This document shows, piece after piece, positions 19,577 to 28,039 of a DNA stretch of 64,000 bases. The DNA lies in the NCBI RefSeq assembly GCF_000706765.1, contig NZ_CP006018.1, positions 558,001-622,000 on the forward strand, given 5' to 3'. Position 1 is the first letter of the stretch, and every line of letters begins with the position of its first letter. Source of the DNA: Bifidobacterium [indicum] DSM 20214 = LMG 11587. GTDB lineage: Bacteria > Actinomycetota > Actinomycetes > Actinomycetales > Bifidobacteriaceae. The position numbers were made by a program, and so were the translations under genes. The notes beneath the pieces were generated by a model, which saw only the letters and a list, made by a program, of their open reading frames with translations, did no database searches and was not told the DNA's origin.

Positions 19577-19820
19577 TGTCCTTTTCGTTGCTTATCCGGC
19601 CGTTCTCTTGCCGGTGAGGAGGTACCCCTCGCTTGCCGATGTCCGCTTCGTTTTCGATTGAATGGGGTTGTTTGCGGATGGCGGTACGGATGGAGTGGGC
19701 GTGTTCTAATCCCTGAACACAAGATGTGGCGGCTCCTGCAGGCCCGCGTGATGGAAGTCGAAGGTTATGGTGATAGTGTCCAGTGTCGGCTCACTGCCTT
19801 ATTTCTGGGCATGCAGGCGC

Positions 19821-19826
19821 TAAACT
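19821..19826 (+). promoter_or_regulatory. Candidate -10 element of leaderless nrdR transcript
   Basis: TAAACT ends 7 bases before the nrdR ATG at 19834 and no Shine-Dalgarno sequence precedes that ATG, which together suggest that transcription starts at the start codon. Confidence 0.5.
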
Positions 19827-19833
19827 GGCAGGC

Positions 19834-20313
19834 ATGCATTGTCCTTTCTGTCAGAATCCGGATACGAAGGTTGTGGATACCCGTATCAGTGAAGATGGTC
19901 ACGCCATCAGACGTCGCCGTGAATGCCCGGAATGCTCCCGGCGCTTCACCACGGTCGAGACCTCCATACTCCTGGTGATGAAGAGGTCCGGTAATGCCGA
20001 GCCTTTCGACAGGGACAAGGTCATCACGGGTGTTCGAAAGGCATGCCAGGGCAGGCCCATAGATGAGGATGACCTCAAGCAACTTGGCCAGCAGGTCGAG
20101 GAGGATCTCAGGTCGCGAGGTCTCGCACAGGTCGACTCGGAAGAGGTTGGCAGGGCCATCCTCAAACCGCTTCGAGAGCTTGATGAGGTTGCCTACCTTC
20201 GTTTCGCCTCGGTATATCAGAACTTCGCTGGATTGGCGGATTTCCAGTCCGCTATTGACTCCTTGCGAGAAGAAGACGAATCCCCGGACCGACAGGAATC
20301 AATATCCGCCTGA
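19834..20313 (+). CDS. nrdR: Transcriptional repressor NrdR
   Basis: ATP/dATP-responsive repressor of ribonucleotide reductase genes. The 159-aa protein has the N-terminal zinc ribbon with Cys3, Cys6, Cys31 and Cys34 ([19 protein letters not shown]) and an ATP-cone domain (about 45-135, [24 protein letters not shown]). The start is fixed by the family N-terminus MHCPFC. There is no ribosome site; a TANNNT box 7 bases upstream suggests a leaderless message. No nrd genes are in the window. It lies 257 bases downstream of the LysM gene and ends before a strong hairpin. Confidence 0.96.
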   Translation: MHCPFCQNPDTKVVDTRISEDGHAIRRRRECPECSRRFTTVETSILLVMKRSGNAEPFDRDKVITGVRKACQGRPIDEDDLKQLGQQVEEDLRSRGLAQVDSEEVGRAILKPLRELDEVAYLRFASVYQNFAGLADFQSAIDSLREEDESPDRQESISA

Positions 20314-20318
20314 AACCG

Positions 20319-20359
20319 GGATGGTCGTGCAGTCGAACCCACTGACTGCACGACCATCC
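20319..20359. terminator. Perfect 16-bp hairpin between convergent nrdR and helicase genes
   Basis: Left arm GGATGGTCGTGCAGTC (20319-20334), 9-base loop, exact complement at 20344-20359. It begins 6 bases after the nrdR stop and ends 31 bases from the stop of the opposing gene, so it probably acts as a bidirectional terminator even though no long T-run follows. Confidence 0.75.
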
Positions 20360-20390
20360 TGCGTGGTACTGCCTAACCGGCCTTATCTGA

Positions 20391-22661
20391 TTACAGGTCC
20401 AGAGACTGCGCGTCCTCGCTGGTCTGTATGACGACCAGCTTCTGTGTGGGGCGGGTCATGGCGACGTAGAGATCGGCCGCGGCCGTGAGCCTCGATGGGG
20501 CGTCGTCTTCTATTCGTCCGGGGTTGACCAGGACCACGGCATCGAATTCCAGTCCCTTGGTCTGGTTGGTTTCGGTCACCAGGATCTGGCGGTCCCACAG
20601 GGGTTGATCCTGTACGGCGGCGTATTCCGGGTTGGCCGCAGTGATCTGATCGACCAGGCGCTGGAGCGGCTGAACCATGCCGTCGGGTGCTATGACCGCG
20701 AGACGACCTGTTCCGTCATTGCCCACATATTCCCCTGCCAGGGAGTATATGCGATCGTGGGCCACTTCCATGAGCTGGTCCAGGGTGTCGACCCGCACCC
20801 GCTCGACGGCGTGATCAACCTGGCGAACGGCTTCCAGCGTGGATACCTCGAGACCCTCGGACCTGGCAAAGTCTGAAGCCAACTGAGAGACCTGGCTGGG
20901 ATTGCGGTAGTCAATGGTGAGCTGGCGCAGGTCCCACTCCTCGGGGCCGAACAGTCGATCCATGGTCCGTTGCCAGGATCTGGTCCCTCCAAGAGCCGCG
21001 GTCTGAGCCACGTCTCCGACGATGGTGAAGGATCGCGAGGGGCACCGCCTGATCAGCATCCGCCAGTCCATGGCTGTGAGTTCCTGGGCCTCGTCAACAA
21101 CGATATGACCGAAGACCCATTCGCGGTCGCCGGCAGCCTGTTGGGCCGCCAGGGCTTCTTCCGAGCCGTTGATGGAGTCCAGGAGCATCTGGGATGTGAC
21201 GATGCCCGAACCAATTCCACTCTGGGCCAGGGTGTCGCGGGCGAACTGACGTTCCTCCTCCTTGCGTGCCTCCTCGGCCCGGCGGCGTTCATCTTCTCTG
21301 GGGTCGGGACCGAGGAGTTCCATGGCCTCATCGAGAATGGGGATGTCCGAAACGGTGAGTTCCGATCCGCTGGGCCGGGTCAGCTCTGATATGTCATCGT
21401 TGCTCAGCCATGGGGCGAACCTGCGCAGCCGGTCCGGACGTGACCAGAGGTTGTCCACCAGCCAGAGGGGGTTCATGGGCAGCCAGGCAAGGTTGAGGGT
21501 ACGGCGGACCTTGTTGTTCATCCTGAGCAGGGAGGCGGCCCGGGCAAGCTCGTCCTCCTTGGGCTCGTAATCCAAACGTTCCGCATAGCGGTTGGTCATG
21601 GCCGCAAGAGCCGACCGGACGAATGTGGCTCGGGCCCGGTTATGCGGCTGACGGCTCCGGTGGGCATCGGTCAGGGCCTCCTCCAGATCGATGGCAAGCA
21701 TGGGCACCGACACCCCATCCACCATGACCGTTGGCAGGTTCTTGGGGACCCGTTCCCGTGCGGCAACGGCTCTGGCCACCACCTGGGCCATTCTGTGATC
21801 GCCCTTGAGCATGGCGGCCCGAGGGGAATCATGGGCCTTGGCGCTGATGCCAGGGATCAAATCCGCCATGGTCCTGCTCAGTACGCCGGTCTCACCCAGA
21901 GAGGGGAGAACCTGGTCGATGTAATGCAGGAAGGCCGAACTCGGGCCGACCATCAACACGCCTGAGCGCTCCAGCATGCGCCGATGTGTATACAGCAGGT
22001 AGGCGGCACGATGGAGGGCCACTGCAGTCTTGCCGGTACCCGGTCCGCCTTGGACCACCAGGGGGTGATTCATGTCGGATCGGATGATTCGGTCCTGCTC
22101 CGCTTGGATCGTGGCCACGATATCGGTCATCCGCCCGGTCCTGCGGCTGGAGAGCGAGGCCATGAGGGCGCCCTCTCCGGCCAGGGTCCCCCTGTCGGCT
22201 GCCTGGCCCACCTCAGGTGCCTGGAGGTCAAGAATCTCGTCCTCGATGCCCGTGACCTTCCGGAAATTCAGCGTGATGTGACGGCGCATGACGATATCGC
22301 CATGGTTGGATGGCGTCGCTTCATAGAAGGGTCTTGCCGCCTCGGCGCGCCAGTCGGTGAGAATGGGCTCATGCTCCTTGTTGAGCAGTCCGATCCGGCC
22401 GATGTATCGACGCTGGTTTTCGGTGGTGTCCAGACGCCCGAAGACCAGGCGGTCCTCAACCGCCCGGAGCTGGGTCAGCCTGTCCTCGTACATGGTGGCG
22501 AACGAATCGCGCTCGGTTCGCTGGGTGGGTGATCCGTATGAACCTGCCGCCCTGACCGCATCCAGTCGGGTCTGAGCCTGCTTCCGCAGGTCGTCCAACC
22601 GTCCGTAGGCCTTGTCCACCGCTTCCTGCTCTTCATGCAGCTGTGAGGAATAGCTTGACAT
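20391..22661 (-). CDS. UvrD-family ATPase resembling HelD/HelR (RNA polymerase-recycling motor)
   Basis: Superfamily 1 ATPase of 756 aa. An N-terminal coiled-coil-like region (about 1-60, QLHEEQEAVDKAYGRLDDLRKQAQ) precedes Walker A VVQGGPGTGKTAVAL, the DEAQ-type motif HIVVDEAQELTAMDWRML, SFTIVGDVAQTAALGG and the C-terminal motif VLVNPGRIEDDAPSRLTAAADLYVAMTRPTQ. The long N-terminal arm and spacing fit actinobacterial HelD/HelR proteins, which free stalled RNA polymerase and in some species protect it from rifampicin, rather than DNA-repair UvrD. ATG 22661 has GGAAG upstream; an in-frame TTG at 22709 is less likely. Confidence 0.85.
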   Translation of the reverse strand: MSSYSSQLHEEQEAVDKAYGRLDDLRKQAQTRLDAVRAAGSYGSPTQRTERDSFATMYEDRLTQLRAVEDRLVFGRLDTTENQRRYIGRIGLLNKEHEPILTDWRAEAARPFYEATPSNHGDIVMRRHITLNFRKVTGIEDEILDLQAPEVGQAADRGTLAGEGALMASLSSRRTGRMTDIVATIQAEQDRIIRSDMNHPLVVQGGPGTGKTAVALHRAAYLLYTHRRMLERSGVLMVGPSSAFLHYIDQVLPSLGETGVLSRTMADLIPGISAKAHDSPRAAMLKGDHRMAQVVARAVAARERVPKNLPTVMVDGVSVPMLAIDLEEALTDAHRSRQPHNRARATFVRSALAAMTNRYAERLDYEPKEDELARAASLLRMNNKVRRTLNLAWLPMNPLWLVDNLWSRPDRLRRFAPWLSNDDISELTRPSGSELTVSDIPILDEAMELLGPDPREDERRRAEEARKEEERQFARDTLAQSGIGSGIVTSQMLLDSINGSEEALAAQQAAGDREWVFGHIVVDEAQELTAMDWRMLIRRCPSRSFTIVGDVAQTAALGGTRSWQRTMDRLFGPEEWDLRQLTIDYRNPSQVSQLASDFARSEGLEVSTLEAVRQVDHAVERVRVDTLDQLMEVAHDRIYSLAGEYVGNDGTGRLAVIAPDGMVQPLQRLVDQITAANPEYAAVQDQPLWDRQILVTETNQTKGLEFDAVVLVNPGRIEDDAPSRLTAAADLYVAMTRPTQKLVVIQTSEDAQSLDL

Positions 22662-23168
22662 GTGCTTCCATTTCTGTGGCGAATTTGCGGGTAGACCGCC
22701 GGTAATCAAAAAACCGGGCTACTAAATATACCGCTTGACCTATACCTTTCCCTGTATTCCGCCACCTTTTGGCCGGAATCGATATGAACCTACGAGGATG
22801 GTCTCCGTGGTGCAGGCATCCTCATTGGTTGCCTGGGGAAGCTCGCCACCGCTATATGAGCATCGAGCGGGACGGTCACAGCAGGTGCAGGAGAAAATCG
22901 CCGTCGTGGATTCCCCCATCGGAGCCGGGAATCCGATTGTCCGGGACCGGTAGGAGGAGCTGTTCCGCCTCGGTTTTCACGACTTGCAGGAATCGGGAAG
23001 AAACGCCGTGTGAAGTCATTTTTGGTGTCAAAACCCTAATTCGGTGTCCATTTGGCACATTGGTGGTGATTCATGGTGATTCGTGGGGTAAAGTGGGGAA
23101 CGTTGTGAATCGGGGCGCCTTTCTGAATGGGGAGTCCCCTCGGTGCTCGTTGCATAGGAGGTGGGGAA
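22662..23168. other. Intergenic region between divergent helicase gene and mraZ
   Basis: This 507-base stretch holds the promoters of two divergent units. The mraZ side has the phased MraZ operator (23064-23108). Near 23020-23055 the hexamer GGTGTC occurs twice about 20 bases apart. Small open frames at 22735-22953 and 22769-23176 have no coding character. I see no RNA gene. Confidence 0.6.
23064..23108 (+). promoter_or_regulatory. MraZ operator: 10-bp-phased TGGKG repeats
   Basis: Four direct repeats start at 23064, 23074, 23084 and 23094 (TGGTGATTCA, TGGTGATTCG, TGGGGTAAAG, TGGGGAACGT), with a weaker fifth at 23104 (TGTGAATCGG). This matches the known MraZ target of TGGGN repeats separated by 5 bases, lying upstream of mraZ. 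Autoregulation of the dcw cluster follows by inference. Confidence 0.75.
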
Positions 23169-23711
23169 ATGGCTGACAGGCCACTTGAAGCGACCCCACC
23201 GGTCCAGGACCTGGAAACAGGCCGAAATGGCAACGGAAATGATCAGGATGTACTGCAGGGCGCGGCCCTGCCGCCCCTCCTGCTGGGCACTTACACGCCC
23301 AAGATGGATGCCAAGGGCCGCATGGCCCTGCCGGCAAAGTTCAGGACCGAGTTGGGTCAGGGTCTGGTCATGACCAGGGGGCAGGAGCGATGCGTCAGCC
23401 TCCTTCCCGTGGACGAATTCCGTCGGATGGCCGTGAGAATCCAGCACACCTCCATGGGCAACAAGGCCGCCAGGGACTATCTGCGCGTCTTTCTTTCGGG
23501 TGCCGTCGACCAGACCCCGGACAGGCAGGGTCGCATTCTCGTGCCGCCCATGCTCCGCGATTATGCACGGCTCACCTCGAAGGTGGTCGTGATCGGTGTG
23601 GGCACCAGGGCCGAGATTTGGGATCAGGACGCCTGGCAGACCTATCTGGACAGCAAGGAGCAGGGGTACTCCGACATTGCAGACGACGTTCTGCCGGCGG
23701 TGGACTTCTGA
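23169..23711 (+). CDS. mraZ: Transcriptional regulator MraZ
   Basis: DNA-binding protein that represses its own dcw operon. It is 180 aa with two SpoVT/AbrB-type repeats, MDAKGRMALPAKFR and DRQGRILVPPMLRDYA. An extra N-terminal tail of about 33 residues (from MADRPLEATP to LQGAALPPLLL) is absent from most MraZ proteins, which start near LGTYTPKMD. ATG 23169 is preceded by a full AGGAGGTG, which makes the tail likely to be real. Its stop overlaps the rsmH start by one base. Confidence 0.95.
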   Translation: MADRPLEATPPVQDLETGRNGNGNDQDVLQGAALPPLLLGTYTPKMDAKGRMALPAKFRTELGQGLVMTRGQERCVSLLPVDEFRRMAVRIQHTSMGNKAARDYLRVFLSGAVDQTPDRQGRILVPPMLRDYARLTSKVVVIGVGTRAEIWDQDAWQTYLDSKEQGYSDIADDVLPAVDF

Positions 23712-24856
23712 TGGGCGCCATGGAAGAGAACCGGCGACAGATGACCGGCAGGCCCGACCAGGAGGCTGTTGACAGGGGACAGGTGCACCAGCCTGTGCTC
23801 CTCCAGACCTGCCTCGACCTTGCCGCCCCTGCTCTGGACCATCCCGGAGCCACGGCGGTGGATTGCACACTGGGATTGGCCGGACACGCCACGGCCTTCC
23901 TGAAGGCTTGCCCCCAGGCCAGGTTGGTGGGCATCGACCGTGACAGGGAGGCGCTGGATCTGGCCACCGGCAGGATGCACGATGCGGGTCTGGCCGACAG
24001 GTTCATTCCGGTCCATGCCGCCTTTGACCAACTGGATCAGGTCTTGTCGGAGGCCGGGATCGGTCAGGTCGATCTGGTCTTTATGGACCTGGGTCTCTCC
24101 TCTCTGCAGATAGACCAGCAGGACCGGGGTTTCAGCTATCGCCAGGATGCCCCCCTGGATATGCGTATGGACACCGACCAGGATCTGACCGCGAGTCGGA
24201 TTCTTGCCGAGTACAGCCAGGAGGACCTGACCAGGATTTTCAGCGCCTATGGGGAGGAACGTTTCTCCGGCCGCATAGCCCGGGCCATCGTTGATGCGAG
24301 GGACAAGGAACCCCTGACCACCTCGGCGCAGTTGGATGACCTGGTCGACAGGACCGTGCCCAAGGCCCACAGGGCTCCGGGCAATCCGGCCAAGCGGGTT
24401 TTCCAGGCTCTCCGAATCGAAGTCAACGGTGAGCTGGACAAGCTGCAGCGGACCCTTCCGCAGGCTGCTCTGAGACTGGCCCAAGGAGGGCGCTTGGTTG
24501 TGGAGTCCTACCACTCCCTGGAGGACCGCGCCGTCAAGAGGTTCATGGGGGCCGGTCTGCATGTGGACCTGCCTGCCGGCATGCCTGTGGTCCCTGAAGA
24601 GGCCAAGCCCTTCTTCAAGGATCTGACCCACGGTGCCATCAAGGCTGACCGTCAGGAACTCGACATGAACCCACGTTCCGCTTCGGTGAGACTGCGGGCC
24701 GTGGAATTGACCGGCCCCATTCCCGAGGAACGGCGCAGGGAAATGGAAACCCTGTCCAAACACACTGACTTCGCTGACTCCAAGACCCGGAAAGGGAAGG
24801 GAAGGGGCCGTTCGGGCCCCGCCGGGTCCGTACACGCTTACAGAAGGGGATTGTGA
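23711..24856 (+). CDS. rsmH: 16S rRNA (cytosine-1402 N4) methyltransferase
   Basis: Methylates C1402 of 16S rRNA with SAM. The 381-aa protein has HQPVLLQTCLDL, DCTLGLAGHATAFLKACP (SAM loop, with Leu in place of the more usual GxGGH pattern), DLGLSSLQIDQQDRGFSY, and the C-terminal signatures RVFQALRIEVNGELDKL and SYHSLEDRAVKRFM. ATG 23711 overlaps the mraZ TGA; ATG 23720 is an alternative three codons on. A basic tail (RKGKGRGRSG) ends the protein. Length is 50-60 residues above the average for the family because of both ends. Confidence 0.95.
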   Translation: MGAMEENRRQMTGRPDQEAVDRGQVHQPVLLQTCLDLAAPALDHPGATAVDCTLGLAGHATAFLKACPQARLVGIDRDREALDLATGRMHDAGLADRFIPVHAAFDQLDQVLSEAGIGQVDLVFMDLGLSSLQIDQQDRGFSYRQDAPLDMRMDTDQDLTASRILAEYSQEDLTRIFSAYGEERFSGRIARAIVDARDKEPLTTSAQLDDLVDRTVPKAHRAPGNPAKRVFQALRIEVNGELDKLQRTLPQAALRLAQGGRLVVESYHSLEDRAVKRFMGAGLHVDLPAGMPVVPEEAKPFFKDLTHGAIKADRQELDMNPRSASVRLRAVELTGPIPEERRREMETLSKHTDFADSKTRKGKGRGRSGPAGSVHAYRRGL

Positions 24857-25323
24857 TGGCATCGGCAGCTCGTACCGTGCGCTCCAAGGCGACACCGGGC
24901 AAGGGTCACCCGCAATCGCAACCCATTTCGACCCGTCCTGAACTCAGTCTGATCAAGGGTGGCCGGTCCGACGACAGGAGCGTGGCGGAGGGGGCCAGGA
25001 AGGTCATCTCCTGGACCCGCAACCGTGGTACTCCCATGATGCACATCCTGGTGGCGGTCATCTTCCTGGCTGCCTCCATGTTCGGATCCCTGATGCTCCG
25101 TACCCAGATGATCCAGAACTCCTTCGAGGCCACCCGGGTCCAGAACTCGATCAGCAACCTGACCCAGGATGTTCAGGACGACCAGAACCAACTGGACCAG
25201 CTCCAGGCTTCCCTGCCCGATAAGGCCCAAGAACTCGGTATGCAGCCTCAGCAGGGCCTGAATTCCATCGATCTTCAGGGATACCAGGCTCCTTCCATAG
25301 ACGCGACGGGCGGTCAGCAGTGA
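24856..25323 (+). CDS. ftsL: FtsL-like septum protein
   Basis: Bitopic division protein expected to form a complex with FtsQ and DivIC/FtsB. The 155-aa product has a basic cytoplasmic tail (1-60), one membrane segment (about 62-83, MMHILVAVIFLAASMFGSLML) and a short coiled coil (about 85-125, NSISNLTQDVQDDQNQLDQLQ) with a Gln-rich end. Sequence identity in this family is low, so the call rests on topology and position between rsmH and ftsI. ATG 24856 follows GAAGGGG; a GTG at 24853 is also possible. Confidence 0.85.
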   Translation: MASAARTVRSKATPGKGHPQSQPISTRPELSLIKGGRSDDRSVAEGARKVISWTRNRGTPMMHILVAVIFLAASMFGSLMLRTQMIQNSFEATRVQNSISNLTQDVQDDQNQLDQLQASLPDKAQELGMQPQQGLNSIDLQGYQAPSIDATGGQQ

Positions 25324-27104
25324 GCCGCAGATCGGGTACGTCCATCTCGTGGCGTCGTCCTTTCTGCCGCAGGTCGCTGGTGGTGGGCCTGGTCTTGGTG
25401 ATTGTTGCGCTGGCGGCCCTTGGCAAGCTGGCTTATATCCAGCTGTTCGACGGTCGGTCCATGGCTCAGGCTGCGGCTGAAAGCCGCACGGTTCCGCACA
25501 CCATCAAGGCTCAGCGGGGGCGGATTCTGGATGTGAATGGGCGGGTGCTGGCCCAGAGTCTGGAGCGGTACACGATTGTGGGCGATCCGAAGGCTGCGGC
25601 TGATTTCGTCCCCATCGACTGCACCAAGAAGACCAAGGAGAACTGCCACAGTATCGGCGGGAACCCGGTTGGGGCCGATGGAGCGGCAGGCGTGGCGCGT
25701 CTTCTTGCGCCCGAGCTGAACATGAATGCCATGGAGCTTGGCGGCAAGCTCAGTGTGCCCGGGCGTTATGTGATTCTGGCCAAGCAGGTCACCCCCGAGG
25801 TCAAGCGCTCCATCGACAAGCTGGGGCTGGCCGGTATCATCACGGCCGAGCTCAGCAGCGAGCGCACATACCCGCATGCCGACCTGATGGGTTCACTGAT
25901 AGGCGGCATCGACGCCGAGGGCAAGGGTGTCGCCGGCCTGGAGCAGCTCGAAAACAGACAGTTGACGGGCAAGGATGGATACGAGGTCTACCAGCAGGGG
26001 ATGCTGGGCCAGCAGATTCCCGGCACCGTGACCAGGTCCAATCCGCCCGAGAACGGCAAAGATGTGAGGCTTACCATCGACCAGGATGTGCAGTGGTACG
26101 TCCGCCAGGCCTTGAAAACCGGTCGTGATCGATTCCACGCGGACTGGGCTCTGGCAGTGGTCCAGGATACCCATACCAACCAAATCGTGGCCTTGGCCGA
26201 CACCGATGACTATCTGGCAGGCAGCGATGATGCCAAAATCCACTCATCCCGTGCCGTGGCCGAGACCTTCGAGCCTGGTTCCATCGGCAAGACCATCGCC
26301 ATATCGGGTATGCTCCAGGAACAGCTGCACACCATGTCCGACAAGTTCACCGTGCCGGACCACATCACCGTCGACAACCAGCAGTACAAGGACGCCTTCG
26401 ACCATCCCACTGAACACTGGACCCTGGCTGGCATACTCCAGAATTCCTCCAATGTGGGCATGGTCATGGCAGGCGACAAGTACCCTGACCAAAAACGCTA
26501 TGACTACCTGACCAGGTTCGGCATAGGCCAGCCTTCCGCTTTGGGGCTGCCCGGCGAGTCCAAGGGCCTGCTGACCACGCCTCAGACCTGGGACCGCCGT
26601 ACGCGCAACACCGTTCTCTTCGGTCAGGGCTATGCCACCAATGCCATCCAGCTCACCAACGCGGTCGCCACCTTGGCCAACAAGGGGGTGCGCTCCGACC
26701 AGTCCATCATCCTCAGCGAGGGGAAGACCAACGCCAACCAGGTCAGGGTGGTCGATGAGGCGGTGGCCGCCTCGCTGATGAACGGCATGGAATCGGTGGC
26801 CGAGCTCTATCAGAACACGGCCAGGGTCGAGGGGTACCGGGTGGCTTCAAAGACCGGTACGGCCGAGGTGGCCGATAACTCAGGTAAGCTGACCGGCATC
26901 ATCAGCGACTGGGTGGGAGTCCTCCCGGCCGACGACCCCCACTTTGTGGTCACCGTGGTCCTGAAGAACCCCAAGAGCAGCGACGGTGTCTTCGGTAGCA
27001 TCACGGCCGGCCCGGTCTTCGCCCAAATCGGTGAATTCCTTATGCAGAAATACCGGGTCCCCGCCTCCTCGCCGAGAACCGATGCTATCCCGGTAGAATG
27101 GTGA
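25320..27104 (+). CDS. ftsI: Septal peptidoglycan transpeptidase FtsI (class B PBP)
   Basis: Cross-links septal peptidoglycan with FtsW. The 594-aa protein has an N-terminal membrane anchor (about 20-42), the class B dimerisation region (RGRILDVNGRVLAQS, 67-80) and a transpeptidase domain with the active serine in SIGK (Ser321), SSN (376-378) and KTGTAEV (Lys511). There is no C-terminal PASTA domain. The GTG at 25320 overlaps the ftsL stop. All catalytic motifs are intact. Confidence 0.96.
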   Translation: MSRRSGTSISWRRPFCRRSLVVGLVLVIVALAALGKLAYIQLFDGRSMAQAAAESRTVPHTIKAQRGRILDVNGRVLAQSLERYTIVGDPKAAADFVPIDCTKKTKENCHSIGGNPVGADGAAGVARLLAPELNMNAMELGGKLSVPGRYVILAKQVTPEVKRSIDKLGLAGIITAELSSERTYPHADLMGSLIGGIDAEGKGVAGLEQLENRQLTGKDGYEVYQQGMLGQQIPGTVTRSNPPENGKDVRLTIDQDVQWYVRQALKTGRDRFHADWALAVVQDTHTNQIVALADTDDYLAGSDDAKIHSSRAVAETFEPGSIGKTIAISGMLQEQLHTMSDKFTVPDHITVDNQQYKDAFDHPTEHWTLAGILQNSSNVGMVMAGDKYPDQKRYDYLTRFGIGQPSALGLPGESKGLLTTPQTWDRRTRNTVLFGQGYATNAIQLTNAVATLANKGVRSDQSIILSEGKTNANQVRVVDEAVAASLMNGMESVAELYQNTARVEGYRVASKTGTAEVADNSGKLTGIISDWVGVLPADDPHFVVTVVLKNPKSSDGVFGSITAGPVFAQIGEFLMQKYRVPASSPRTDAIPVEW

Positions 27105-27151
27105 CACCGGCGGGCCACCGTCGAATTCCCGAGCAAAGGAGAGATTGAAGA

Positions 27152-28030
27152 ATGAGCGCGTTGAGCGAGTCAATCTCCCGAAGAATGACCCTGGGACAGC
27201 TCAAGGGGAGGTATGGGCTGACCCTGATTCCTTCGTTTGCGGAACCCGTCACGGTCACATCCCTGGCCAATGACCTGGTATCAGTGCGTCCCGGCAGCCT
27301 CTATGTGCCGGATGGGGAGGCAGACCAGGGCATGGTGGACGAGGCCGAGCGCAGAGGCGCCTATGCCGCCCTCCTGCCCTCCACGGATCGGCACAAGATA
27401 CGAAATGCTCAGATTCCCCTCCTGTTTGGCAATATGCTTCCTTCCCAAATGGGACAGCTCCTTTCCACTGTGGCGGGTGATCCTTCCAGTTCCCTGGCCG
27501 TCTTCGGCCTGGTCGGGTCTGATGTGTACGGCGGGGTGGATACCCTGGCCGAATTCCTGCATGTCCTGGGCAATCCGGTGGGGGTCATCAGCGCCCACGG
27601 TTCCTATTCCCTCGATCGCGAGCTGAATTTGGACTACCCGCTGAGCATGTTCGACATCCAGCGTTGTCTGTCCATATACCTTGAGGATGGCGCCGCCGCG
27701 GTTGTCATATCGGTGGGGGAGGAGACCCTGCAGAAGGATGCCCTCCGGTCTGTCGACATGGACGTGGTGGCCCTGGGTGAGCAAGAGGCTTCCGCCAGCG
27801 ATCTGCGACGTGCAAGGATGCTCTCCCATGCCCGACGATTCGGATTCGGCCTGGGCGGGCGGACCACTGTGGCACGGCGAACCGACGATTCGGATTCCCT
27901 GGCCAGGCAGTCGGTGCTCCCGGGATCGCCCTTCGAGGATTTGTCCCTGTGCATAGCGATGACCATGGCCGCCGGGGTCAAGCGCAACAACATCAGGAGC
28001 GCCCTGCGTGTCTCCCGCGAAATGTCCTGA
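27152..28030 (+). CDS. Degenerate MurE-like protein without ATP-binding loop
   Basis: Located at the standard murE position between ftsI and murF. The 292-aa product matches the MurE N-terminal substrate domain (TVTSLANDLVSVRPGSLYVPDG, compare SDSRxVxPGxLFVA) and then the start of the central domain. At the place of the GTxGKTTT loop it reads VFGLVGSDVYGGVDT (117-131), so the ATP-binding lysine is lost. It ends about 200 residues short of a full MurE, without the C-terminal domain. It has a good AAAGGAGAG site and no internal stop, so it is probably expressed. It may be a pseudoenzyme with a structural or regulatory role, or a relic; a functional murE lies at 55665-57269. Confidence 0.8.
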   Translation: MSALSESISRRMTLGQLKGRYGLTLIPSFAEPVTVTSLANDLVSVRPGSLYVPDGEADQGMVDEAERRGAYAALLPSTDRHKIRNAQIPLLFGNMLPSQMGQLLSTVAGDPSSSLAVFGLVGSDVYGGVDTLAEFLHVLGNPVGVISAHGSYSLDRELNLDYPLSMFDIQRCLSIYLEDGAAAVVISVGEETLQKDALRSVDMDVVALGEQEASASDLRRARMLSHARRFGFGLGGRTTVARRTDDSDSLARQSVLPGSPFEDLSLCIAMTMAAGVKRNNIRSALRVSREMS

Positions 28031-28039
28031 GAGGTGAGG

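Noticed and set aside
22735-23176. Small open frames upstream of mraZ
   Set aside because: They overlap the MraZ operator, have no ribosome sites and no plausible composition.
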